Counted from the stretch's first letter, positions 1 through 6,505 are shown. The stretch is DNA of 8,132 nt from an uncultured Dehalococcoidia bacterium (GCA_937864275.1 CALMIW010000814.1:1-8132), one strand, 5' to 3'. Notes: generated by a model not told the origin, from the sequence alone. Program-made: numbers and translations.

Positions 1-2063
1 TTTTCTTTATCTTTCCTTCTCGTTATGAAGGATTTGGTCTCCCAGTTGTCGAAGAGGATGCCGAAAGCGGGCCGCAGGACGCAGCTCTCCCAGACGGGCA
101 TGGTGCCCCAGCCGCCGTTCAGCGAAGCCGGGCGCGGCTCGGCGCCGGCCGGGCAGTAGCCGCCCTCGTCGCAGAAGCGCGGGAGGCCGTCCTGCCGCCA
201 GGCATGGTCGGGGTCGATCGAGCGGAGCCAGGGCTGGCCGCCGCCGAGCGCGGTGATCATGAAGTTGGTGGCCTGGCCGCTCGGATACGTCGAGACGGTC
301 CGTCCGAGGGAGTCGCTCATCACCTGGTTCAGCTGGTCGCCGTCGAGGAGGAGGAGGTTCGCCGGCACGATAGTGTTTTCGGGTGCGTCGAAGTCTTCGC
401 GCACGAACTCGGCGTCGTCGTTCAGCCGCCGGTCGGGCTGATGGTGGTTGGCCGGGAGGCCGATGATGGCGTCGAGGCGCTCGTGCTCGCCTTCGGCGAA
501 GAGGCCGATCTCGTTGAACACGTCCAGCGGCGCAGGCAGGTCGATTGGCAGCGGCACCGGGTCCAGGTACGAGGCCGGGTTGCTGACCATGTGCGCGAAG
601 ATCTCGACATCGAAGCCCAGCGCGCCGCTGACCGCTTCGAGGACCTTGTCCTTGAGGTATTGCTTCAGTTCGTCCAGCGGGACGGCGAGCGGGTTGGGCA
701 GGTCGAGCGCGCCGATGGCGTCGAACAGCTCGTCCGCGAACTCGAGGATAGCCCCTACCGCATCCGGCGCGCCCAGCATCGAAAGCAGGTGCGGGTCGTC
801 GGTGGTGAAACCTTCTCCGAGCGTGTCGAGGAACGTGCCGATGATGCCGATGGTGTCTTCGCAGTTCGCGCGCGGCCCCTCGGCGACGTCGCCGCCTTCC
901 TTGTCGCCGCACTCCTCGTCCTGGAAGGCGCGGCGGGTTGCGGGGTCGAACTGGCCGGCGGTGAAGGCCTGGCCGACGTTGCCCCAGTGCTGGAGCCCGT
1001 GGTCGAGGTCATCGACCCAGGCGCGGAGGTAGGCGTCGATGACTTCTTCCCCGGCGGCCATCAGGGCGTTCGAGGCGAAGGTTGCGAAGCCGTCGAAGAC
1101 TTCGAGGCCGAGCGCTCCGAGGGCGAGTGGGCACTGGACTACGTTCGGCGGGAACGAGCACTCCTCCCAGACGCGGTCGATCTTCTCGGAGAGGCCGCTG
1201 AAGGCATTCAGGGCCTCCTGCCAGTTCGAGTTCTCGCCGGCGCTGTCGTAGAGGTCGTTGCGGAGGCTGAAGAAGAAGTTCAGCAGCATCCCGCGGTCGG
1301 CGGTCGGCTGGCCGGGGAGCGGCAGCGTGAGGTGGCCGTTCGCATCGACGCCGCGGCCAACGAAGACTTCCCAGAGGAAGAGGTCCGGCGGCTGGGCGTA
1401 GGGGATGGCATGCGTCGCGTCGTCGGAGAACTGCGGGTCGCCGTCCTCGTTGAATTCGCCCGGCACCAGGGTCCGCTCGGGGTTGCCGTCGAATCCGGGG
1501 GTGGCGTCGCCGATGTAGCCTTCGACGATGATGTGCTTGAGCGCGATGGCCGCCGTCTCCGGGTCGCCGATGACTTCGCCGACCGATGGGAAGACGCCTT
1601 CGGCGAAGTCGTTGATGAGCGTGTGCGCCCACATGTCGCCCGCGGCGTGGGTGAGGTAGCCGTAGCTGAAGGCGAGGATTTCGAGCTTCTGGTCCTCGCT
1701 GTAGCGAGGGTCGCTCTGGGCCGCCCAGCCCTTGTTCAGCACGTGCTGCAGCCAGAGCCCGGTGTTCTCCGGGTGGATCACTGACTGGCCCATGACAAGG
1801 TCCGGGTAGCCGTCGGGTCCGACGACGCCGGCGTTGTACGACGCGCGTTTCTGCTGCAGGGCATGCACGATGCGCGGGTTCACCGTGTAGTCGTGTCCGT
1901 TGATGTGCACGCGGCCGTCGGCGACCACGTCGGTGTAGGCGTTGTCGCCGGTGTAGTTATGGGTGTAGGGCTTCCATGCATCGACGGAGCCCGGCCTCGC
2001 GGCCAGGATCAGTGCGATGACGAAAGGCAGGGCGAGGAGGATGAGACGCTCTGTTCGAGCCAA
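1..2063 (-). CDS. secreted zinc-dependent phospholipase C-like protein (partial, C-terminus beyond the window)
   Basis: This frame is open for 687 codons from a TTG start to the left edge with no stop, so the C-terminus is missing. A GGAG ribosome site (plus-strand CTCC at 2072-2075) lies 8 bases before the TTG. There is no in-frame ATG upstream, only another TTG before residue 1 that lacks the ribosome site. Residues 1-29 form a signal peptide: a short basic N-terminus, a Leu/Ile/Val-rich core, and a VDA cleavage site directly before Trp30. Residues 136-151 read YLTHAAGDMWAHTLIN, with H139, D143 and H147 spaced as metal ligands. This resembles the zinc-dependent phospholipase C family (Zn_dep_PLPC, S1/P1 nuclease-like). 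In Bacillus cereus PLC the mature N-terminal Trp also binds zinc, and W30 would match that. Roughly residues 250-687 are acidic, with several cysteines that could form disulfides, and were not assigned to a domain. The protein is probably exported. Phospholipase activity is inferred; a nuclease or other zinc hydrolase is possible. Confidence 0.8.
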   Translation of the reverse strand, partial: MARTERLILLALPFVIALILAARPGSVDAWKPYTHNYTGDNAYTDVVADGRVHINGHDYTVNPRIVHALQQKRASYNAGVVGPDGYPDLVMGQSVIHPENTGLWLQHVLNKGWAAQSDPRYSEDQKLEILAFSYGYLTHAAGDMWAHTLINDFAEGVFPSVGEVIGDPETAAIALKHIIVEGYIGDATPGFDGNPERTLVPGEFNEDGDPQFSDDATHAIPYAQPPDLFLWEVFVGRGVDANGHLTLPLPGQPTADRGMLLNFFFSLRNDLYDSAGENSNWQEALNAFSGLSEKIDRVWEECSFPPNVVQCPLALGALGLEVFDGFATFASNALMAAGEEVIDAYLRAWVDDLDHGLQHWGNVGQAFTAGQFDPATRRAFQDEECGDKEGGDVAEGPRANCEDTIGIIGTFLDTLGEGFTTDDPHLLSMLGAPDAVGAILEFADELFDAIGALDLPNPLAVPLDELKQYLKDKVLEAVSGALGFDVEIFAHMVSNPASYLDPVPLPIDLPAPLDVFNEIGLFAEGEHERLDAIIGLPANHHQPDRRLNDDAEFVREDFDAPENTIVPANLLLLDGDQLNQVMSDSLGRTVSTYPSGQATNFMITALGGGQPWLRSIDPDHAWRQDGLPRFCDEGGYCPAGAEPRPASLNGGWGTMPVWESCVLRPAFGILFDNWETKSFITRRKDKE

Positions 2064-2374
2064 GGTAGGTGCTCCACGAATCTGGGTCCGGCACCGCCCT
2101 CGATGCCGGTCGTGATCCAACGTAGGAACGCCCGGGGCATTCGCTCTGTGCCCGTTTTCACGCTTCCCCGGCCCGGAAGCCGAACATCCGCCTAAAGACC
2201 GACCGGCCGCTGGAGGGCCTATTCGGGGACGTTGTAGCGGAGCGGGACTGCGCCGGCGGTGGTGCGCGCTTTACGCCAGCAACCCCGCCCGCCAGCGCCG
2301 CCGACTGCCCCTCGGCTCCGAATGCCGTACCCTTTCGCTCGCAACCAGCAATTCTTCGCCTCCGGGGTGCCGCC
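2064..2374. other. divergent intergenic region
   Basis: These 311 bases separate two genes transcribed away from each other, so promoters for both should lie here. I see no convincing protein gene: the open frames across it are unconserved-looking Arg/Ala/Gly-rich readings. Weak candidates are a TANNNT-type -10 box TACCCT at 2328-2333 for the rightward gene and TACGTT on the minus strand (2119-2124) for the leftward gene. Neither has a good -35 partner. No RNA gene or clear repeat was recognised. Confidence 0.4.
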
Positions 2375-3613
2375 ATGGAACAGTGGGAAACCGAACTCAT
2401 CGGGAATGTCCGCGAGCTCGCTCGCACGAAGTTCGCCGAGCGTGCAGCCGCGGTCGACCGCGAAGGGCGCTTCCCGCGCGAGAACGTCGACGAGCTGCTC
2501 TCCCTGAAGGTGCCCGCCATGGCGCTCAAGAAGGAGAACGGCGGGCTCGGGATCAGCGTCGCCGGGCAGATGAAGATCATGGAAGAGATCGCCTACGGCG
2601 ACGGCTCCACCGCGGTAGCGCTGAACATGCACGTGCTCGTCGCCGGCTTCCTGGAGAGCATGCCCCCGTTCTCGCGGCGCGACGCGGTGCTCAAGGACAT
2701 GGGCCAGAACGGCGCGATGATCTGCGGGCCGGGCTCCGTGCCCACCGGCGGCCTCGATAACCGGCAGGCGGGCTTCAAGATCCACGAGGATGGCGACGAC
2801 CTGGTGATCAACGGCCGCGCCGGCTTCGCCTCCATGAGCGAGGGCGCCCGGTACGCCCTCATCGGCGGCTCCGTCGACCGCGGCGAAGGCAACGAGCCGG
2901 ACGTCGCCCTGACCGTACCGGACCTCTCCACGCCCGGCATCAAGAACCTGCTCAACTGGGACGCCATGGGTCTGCGCGGGACATCCAGCCACGACATCGT
3001 CATCGAGAACGCGCGCATCCCCAAGAGCGAAGGCCTCGTCATCCCGGCGGCGATGATGCGGATGGTGCTGCAGGCGCAGGCCCAGGTCGTGGACGTCCAA
3101 ACCCAGATCCGCGCCCGCGGCGCGCTCGGCATCCTGGCCATCTGGCTGGGGCTGAGCCAGGCCGCCTTCGACTTCACCATCGACTACGTGAAGCAGCGCC
3201 ACGGCTACCTCGCCGGGCCGAACAGCAACCTCGGCGGCTCCGCCGGCTTCCGCTCGGAGCAGCCGTGGGCCCAGTTCGGTATCGGCAACATGGAGCACTG
3301 GCTCGAAACCGGCCGCATCGTCCTGGACGACTGCGTCCGCCGGCTGGAGACGCCGTCCGAACGCCCCCAGGCGTTCCCCCGCCGCCTGGTCCGAACGGGC
3401 TACCACCTCCGCCGAATGAGCGAAGAGGTCTCGGCCGGCGCGATGCGCGTGTGCGGCGCCCACGCCTACGTGAAGAACCGCCCGCTCGAACGCATCTACC
3501 GCGACATGGTCGGCGGCAACGTCATGGCCTGGAAGACGGACGAGCTGATGCACTCGCTTGGCCTCTCCGCGCTCGGCCAGCCGATCACCTTCGTCGGCCC
3601 CGCCGGTACGTAG
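2375..3613 (+). CDS. acyl-CoA dehydrogenase-family flavoprotein, catalytic glutamate apparently absent
   Basis: The protein has 412 residues, the usual length for a single-domain acyl-CoA dehydrogenase. The N-terminal helical domain is visible at about residues 5-115, including the GGLGIS segment and a helix with GDGSTAVALNMH. A beta domain follows (about 120-220), then the C-terminal four-helix domain from about 245, which contains GALGILAIWLGLSQAAFDF and an RPLERIYRDM stretch typical of the family. The fold implies FAD and probably a thioester substrate. Aligned by eye, the position of the medium-chain-type catalytic Glu (the E of YEGT after the RD motif) is Ala385, in a segment reading NVMAWKTDEL. 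The isovaleryl-CoA dehydrogenase-type Glu position is Gln242. The protein may therefore be a flavin monooxygenase-like or otherwise atypical member rather than a standard beta-oxidation dehydrogenase. The start has a weak GGGG site 7 bases upstream. It lies 225 bases before leuA with no strong terminator directly after it. The substrate is unknown. Confidence 0.88.
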   Translation: MEQWETELIGNVRELARTKFAERAAAVDREGRFPRENVDELLSLKVPAMALKKENGGLGISVAGQMKIMEEIAYGDGSTAVALNMHVLVAGFLESMPPFSRRDAVLKDMGQNGAMICGPGSVPTGGLDNRQAGFKIHEDGDDLVINGRAGFASMSEGARYALIGGSVDRGEGNEPDVALTVPDLSTPGIKNLLNWDAMGLRGTSSHDIVIENARIPKSEGLVIPAAMMRMVLQAQAQVVDVQTQIRARGALGILAIWLGLSQAAFDFTIDYVKQRHGYLAGPNSNLGGSAGFRSEQPWAQFGIGNMEHWLETGRIVLDDCVRRLETPSERPQAFPRRLVRTGYHLRRMSEEVSAGAMRVCGAHAYVKNRPLERIYRDMVGGNVMAWKTDELMHSLGLSALGQPITFVGPAGT

Positions 3614-3654
3614 GACGCGGAGGCGCCGGGAGATCCCTGCCGCGCACACCGACC

Positions 3655-3683
3655 TTGACAAGCGGGCGTCTGCTGCCGATATT
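3655..3683 (+). promoter_or_regulatory. sigma70-like promoter of the leu leader/leuA
   Basis: A perfect TTGACA -35 box at 3655-3660 is followed, after 17 bases, by GATATT at 3678-3683, which matches four of six -10 consensus positions. Initiation about 7 bases further on would fall near 3690, almost on the ATG of the leader peptide at 3692. The transcript could then start with a leaderless leader peptide. The position right after the upstream gene and before the attenuator supports a dedicated promoter for leuA. Confidence 0.55.
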
Positions 3684-3691
3684 CAGGAGTA

Positions 3692-3730
3692 ATGCTGAAG
3701 AACGCTTTCGGTTTCCTTCTTCTTACCTGA
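3692..3730 (+). CDS. leuL: leucine leader peptide of the leuA attenuator (MLKNAFGFLLLT)
   Basis: This is a 12-codon open frame: ATG, CTG, AAG, AAC, GCT, TTC, GGT, TTC, then three consecutive CTT leucine codons, ACC and TGA. Four of twelve residues are leucine. The run uses CTT, whereas the neighbouring genes mostly use CTC and CTG. It lies 108 bases before leuA, between a promoter and a hairpin series ending in a U-tract, which is the layout of amino-acid attenuators such as the enterobacterial leu operon leader. Its role would be to sense charged leucyl-tRNA by ribosome stalling; the peptide itself need have no function. AGGAG at 3685-3689 is only 2 bases from the ATG, too close for ideal Shine-Dalgarno use, so initiation may be leaderless from a start site near 3690. 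The reading frame is seen; the function is inferred from composition and context. Confidence 0.65.
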   Translation: MLKNAFGFLLLT

Positions 3731-3785
3731 CGGCGAGCACCCCGCTGCTGCTCGCCGATGCCTCCTGCGCCAACCGCCCAGGGGG
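3731..3785 (+). promoter_or_regulatory. leucine attenuator: pause hairpin and competing antiterminator
   Basis: Directly after the leader stop codon, CGGCGAGCA (3731-3739) and TGCTCGCCG (3749-3757) form a perfect 9-bp stem with the loop CCCCGCTGC (3740-3748). That loop can instead pair with the 3' arm of the downstream terminator: A3739-C3743 with 3782-3786, a bulged G3744, then CTG 3745-3747 with CAG 3779-3781. The two states exclude each other. A ribosome stalled on the CTT codons would cover the first stem arm, free the loop bases and favour the antiterminator. A ribosome reaching the stop codon, or no ribosome at all, would leave the terminator free to form. The pairings are read from the sequence; the switching model is inference. 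Confidence 0.55.
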
Positions 3786-3794
3786 TATTTTTTT
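3758..3794 (+). terminator. attenuator terminator before leuA
   Basis: The 5' arm CCTCCTG (3761-3767) pairs with CAGGGGG (3779-3785), with one G-U pair and an 11-base loop. Adding 3758-3760 with 3786-3788 lengthens the stem to about ten pairs. Seven Ts at 3788-3794 follow, an unusual run in this GC-rich DNA. This is an intrinsic-terminator shape placed before rather than after a gene, so it should act as a conditional terminator of leuA transcription. Confidence 0.65.
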
Positions 3795-3838
3795 GACGAA
3801 CGGCAGCCCAGCATCAGACCACCCCGGAGTACATAGCG

Positions 3839-5530
3839 ATGCCACCAGCACCCATCACGCCCAAGACAATGCCGTTCCACAAGTACGTGCCCTTCCGGCC
3901 GCTGCCGTTGCGGATCCCGGACCGGCAGTGGCCCGACCGTCAGATCGAGAAGGCTCCCCTCTGGTGCTCGGTGGACCTTCGCGATGGCAACCAGGCGCTT
4001 GTGGACCCGATGGACCCCGGCAGGAAGCTGCGCATGTTCGAAGCGCTCGTCCTCATGGGCTTCAAGGAAATCGAGGTCGGCTTCCCGGCGGCTTCCCAGC
4101 CTGACTTCGACTTCGTCCGCCAGCTGATCGAGCAAGACCTGGTCCCGGAAGACGTGACGATCCAGGTGCTCACCCAGTGCCGGCCGGAGCTCATCGAACG
4201 CACCTACGAGTCGCTGATGGGCTCCCACAGCGCCATCGTCCACTTCTACAACTCGACGTCCGTCCTCCAGCGCCGCGTCGTCTTCGGGCTGGAGAAGCCG
4301 GGCATCACGAAGATCGCGACCGATGCCGCGGAGCTCTGCCGCAAGCTCGAGAAGTCGATGCTGCCCGGCACGCGCGTGCGCTACGAATACTCGCCCGAAA
4401 GCTACACCGGCACCGAGGTGGAGTACGCGCTCGAGATCTGCAACGCCGTCGCCGAAGTCATCGAGCCGACGCCCGAAAAGCGGCTGATAATGAACCTCCC
4501 GGCCACCGTCGAGATGTACACGCCGAACATCTACGGCGACACGATCGAGTGGTTCCTCCACAACCTCCCCAACCGCGAGTCTGTCTGCCTGTCGCTCCAT
4601 CCGCACAACGACCGTGGCACGGCCGTCGCGGCTGCCGAATTCGGCGTGATGGCCGGCGCCGACCGCGTTGAGGGCACGCTCTTCGGCCAGGGCGAGCGCA
4701 CGGGCAACGTCGACGTCATCACCCTGGCGATGAACCTCTTCAGCCAGGGCGTGGACCCGGAGCTGGATATCAGCGACATCGATGCGCTGCGTCGCGTGGC
4801 CGAGTACTGCAACCGCATGCCCGTGCCTGCCCGGCACCCCTACGCGGGAGACCTGGTCTACACCGCCTTTTCCGGCTCCCACCAGGATGCCATCAAGAAG
4901 GGCTTCGATGCGCTGGGCGAGGAATACCGGATCTGGGAGGTGCCCTACCTCCCGATCGACCCGAAGCACGTCGGCCGCACCTACGAAGCCGTCATCCGCG
5001 TGAACAGCCAGTCCGGCAAGGGTGGTGTCGCCTACATCATGAAGACGGAGCACGGGTTCGACCTGCCGCGCCGCCTCCAGATCGAATTCTCGAAGACCAT
5101 CCAGTCGATCACCGAAGACACCGGCACCGAAGTGACGCCGGCCGCCATGTGGGAGTCGTTCCGCAACGAGTACCTTCCCGAACTGCCGCGGATGGAGCTG
5201 CTCACGCACGAGATGAGCACCGGCGGCGGCAAGACGAAGGTCACCGCCGAAGTCCGCGTCGATGGCGATGTGAAGCAGGTCGCCGGCGAGGGCAACGGGC
5301 CCATCGACGCCTTCGTCCACGCGCTCCAGCGCGACCTTGGCCTCGCGATCGAGGTGCTCGACTACTCGGAGCACGCGATTTCCGCGGGCGCCGATTCCTC
5401 GGCCGTCGCCTACGTGGAAGCCCGCAGCCCCGAGGGCATGTGCTGGGGGGTTGGAATGGACCCGAACATCCTCGTCGCGTCGCTTAAGGCCGTGACCGGC
5501 GCGGCGAGCCGCCTCAGGTTCGAAGCGTAA
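3839..5530 (+). CDS. leuA: 2-isopropylmalate synthase (long, actinobacterial type)
   Basis: The enzyme condenses acetyl-CoA with 2-oxoisovalerate to give 2-isopropylmalate, the first committed step of leucine biosynthesis, in the cytoplasm. The 563-residue protein has the DRE-TIM barrel signatures. VDLRDGNQ at 45-52 supplies the catalytic Arg48 and metal ligand Asp49. HPHND at 254-258 gives metal ligands His254 and His256. GQGERTGN at 283-290 ends in the metal-binding Asn290. The segments FYNSTS, EYSPESYTGTE, SGSHQDAI and RVNSQSGKGG closely follow Mycobacterium-type LeuA as I recall it. From about residue 430 there is a C-terminal LeuA regulatory domain, with a GNGPIDAFVHAL segment, so leucine feedback inhibition is likely. 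GGAG at 3826-3829 lies 9 bases before the chosen ATG. The gene follows a leucine-rich leader peptide and terminator, implying a second level of control by transcription attenuation. No other leu genes lie in the window. Confidence 0.97.
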   Translation: MPPAPITPKTMPFHKYVPFRPLPLRIPDRQWPDRQIEKAPLWCSVDLRDGNQALVDPMDPGRKLRMFEALVLMGFKEIEVGFPAASQPDFDFVRQLIEQDLVPEDVTIQVLTQCRPELIERTYESLMGSHSAIVHFYNSTSVLQRRVVFGLEKPGITKIATDAAELCRKLEKSMLPGTRVRYEYSPESYTGTEVEYALEICNAVAEVIEPTPEKRLIMNLPATVEMYTPNIYGDTIEWFLHNLPNRESVCLSLHPHNDRGTAVAAAEFGVMAGADRVEGTLFGQGERTGNVDVITLAMNLFSQGVDPELDISDIDALRRVAEYCNRMPVPARHPYAGDLVYTAFSGSHQDAIKKGFDALGEEYRIWEVPYLPIDPKHVGRTYEAVIRVNSQSGKGGVAYIMKTEHGFDLPRRLQIEFSKTIQSITEDTGTEVTPAAMWESFRNEYLPELPRMELLTHEMSTGGGKTKVTAEVRVDGDVKQVAGEGNGPIDAFVHALQRDLGLAIEVLDYSEHAISAGADSSAVAYVEARSPEGMCWGVGMDPNILVASLKAVTGAASRLRFEA

Positions 5531-5557
5531 CGCGGAGAGCCTGCCGAGAGACATGGA

Positions 5558-5588
5558 GAAGGCCCGATGGAGCGGACATCGGGCCTTC
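5558..5588 (+). terminator. hairpin terminator downstream of leuA
   Basis: AAGGCCCGAT (5559-5568) and ATCGGGCCTT (5578-5587) are exact reverse complements around a 9-base loop. A G5558-C5588 pair extends the stem to 11 bp. It begins 27 bases after the leuA stop. There is no T-tract after it, only CGTGCC, so termination may be inefficient or factor-assisted. Its symmetry would also let it serve the other strand, but no minus-strand gene ends here. Confidence 0.6.
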
Positions 5589-5590
5589 GT

Positions 5591-5657
5591 GCCAGTGCGT
5601 GGAGCGTACTGGCGTTAACTGGCGGAGGTCTACGAGCGGAATAGGCCTCCGCGCCAG
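5591..5657. repeat. cluster of inverted repeats built on GCCAG / CTGGC
   Basis: GCCAGTGCG (5591-5599) pairs with CGTACTGGC (5605-5613), with one G-U pair, around a 5-base loop. A second ACTGGC follows at 5618-5623. CTGGCGGAGG (5619-5628) pairs with CCTCC plus GCCAG (5646-5650, 5653-5657) with a 2-base bulge. The GCCAG and CTGGC arms can therefore be exchanged between two alternative hairpins. The cluster lies between the leuA terminator and the sirtuin promoter. Its role is unknown; candidates are an additional terminator, an RNA stability element or a protein-binding site. Confidence 0.45.
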
Positions 5658-5709
5658 CGATACGTTAGAAAGCTGATAGAGTCCACGTCAACCGATAATG
5701 TCGAAATCT

Positions 5710-5737
5710 TTGCATTCGTATAGAACGTTTGTAGGCT
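5710..5737 (+). promoter_or_regulatory. probable promoter of the sirtuin gene, leaderless arrangement
   Basis: TTGCAT at 5710-5715 and TAGGCT at 5732-5737 are separated by 16 bases. The -10-like box ends 6 bases before the GTG start at 5744, so transcription would begin at or next to the start codon. The lack of a ribosome binding site before that GTG agrees with a leaderless message. An overlapping alternative -10 box is TATAGA at 5719-5724, without a clear -35 partner. The surrounding 60 bases are noticeably more AT-rich than the genes. Confidence 0.4.
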
Positions 5738-5743
5738 GCATCT

Positions 5744-6505
5744 GTGGACGAACGCGAAATCATTGAACAGGTCGCCGGCTGGCTGAAGGCATCGAACAAC
5801 ACCGTGGTGCTCACCGGCGCCGGCATCAGCACCGAATCGGGCATCCCGGATTTCCGCGGGCCGCAGGGCGTCTGGACGCGCGATCCGGAGGCCGAGAAGC
5901 GGGCCACGATTCAGCACTACATGGCCAGCCGCGAAGCCCGCGTCGCCAGCTGGAAGAACCGGCGCAACAGCCCGTTCATGGACGCGCAGCCCAATGCCGG
6001 GCACCTGGCGCTGGCCGAGCTCGAAAACAAGGGCAAGCTTCAGACCCTCGTCACGCAGAACATCGACAGCCTCCACATCAAGGCTGGCAACTCGCTCGCC
6101 CGCATCATCGAAGTGCATGGCACGGTGCGCGACTTCGTCTGCATGGGCTGCGGCGAGCGCGGGCCTATCGAACGCGTGCTGGCGCGCGTGGATGCCGGCG
6201 AAGAAGACCCGCCCTGCCGCACGTGCGGTGGGATCCTGAAGTCGGCGACCATCTCCTTCGGACAGAACCTGGTGCCGGAGGACCTCGAACGCGCCCAGGC
6301 GGCCGCCTCCACCTGCGACGTGTTTCTCGCGATCGGCACCTCTCTCACCGTCACGCCGGTCGCCTACCTGCCGAGGTACGCGCTCCAGGCCGGAGCGAAG
6401 CTGGTGATCATGAACGCGCAGGAGACACCGTACGACAGTGCCGCAAACGCCCTCCTCCGTGGCCAGATCGGCGAAGTCCTGCCCGCCATCGTCGGCCTGG
6501 TGTGA
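5744..6505 (+). CDS. Sir2-family NAD-dependent protein deacylase
   Basis: Sirtuins remove acyl groups from lysines using NAD+, giving nicotinamide and O-acyl-ADP-ribose. The 253-residue protein has the whole catalytic core: GAGIS at 25-29, PDFRG at 35-39 followed by PQGVWT, TQNID at 104-108, catalytic His125 in VHGT, a zinc site of Cys133/Cys136 and Cys158/Cys161, and the NAD-binding GTSLTVTP near residue 200. The GPxGVWT segment resembles the SIRT6/7-like branch and its bacterial relatives rather than the SIRT5-like CobB type. The residue after QNID is Ser109, where many sirtuins have Gly. There is no signal peptide, so the protein is cytoplasmic. The GTG start is fixed by an in-frame TAG at 5732-5734 just upstream and by its distance to GAGIS; no Shine-Dalgarno sequence precedes it. 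Its substrates cannot be read from the sequence. A serine hydrolase gene follows 60 bases later on the same strand. Confidence 0.94.
   Translation: MDEREIIEQVAGWLKASNNTVVLTGAGISTESGIPDFRGPQGVWTRDPEAEKRATIQHYMASREARVASWKNRRNSPFMDAQPNAGHLALAELENKGKLQTLVTQNIDSLHIKAGNSLARIIEVHGTVRDFVCMGCGERGPIERVLARVDAGEEDPPCRTCGGILKSATISFGQNLVPEDLERAQAAASTCDVFLAIGTSLTVTPVAYLPRYALQAGAKLVIMNAQETPYDSAANALLRGQIGEVLPAIVGLV

Noticed and set aside
7..912. 301-codon minus-strand open frame, with another at 1009-1632
   Set aside because: Both are in a different frame from the phospholipase-like gene on the same strand and encode Arg/Pro/Ala-rich sequence typical of frame shadows in GC-rich DNA.
204..1784. 526-codon open frame on the plus strand
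   Set aside because: It is antisense to the phospholipase-like gene. Its protein is a Val/Glu/Arg/Gly-rich string without domains, whereas the minus strand gives a signal peptide and a zinc motif in one frame.
3629..3640. GGGAGATCCC as a terminator of the acyl-CoA dehydrogenase-like gene
   Set aside because: The usable stem is only three pairs and there is no T-tract.
2219..3661. 480-codon minus-strand open frame
   Set aside because: It lies opposite the acyl-CoA dehydrogenase homologue, whose protein matches its family end to end. The antisense reading is His/Asp/Ala-rich with no recognisable domain.
3793..3798. TTGACG as a second -35 box just after the T-tract before leuA
   Set aside because: No -10-like sequence lies 15-19 bases further on, and the Ts are better explained as the terminator tail.
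3683..5554. 623-codon minus-strand open frame covering leuA
   Set aside because: leuA is unmistakable on the other strand. The antisense protein has no family features and arises from the G/C-biased third positions.
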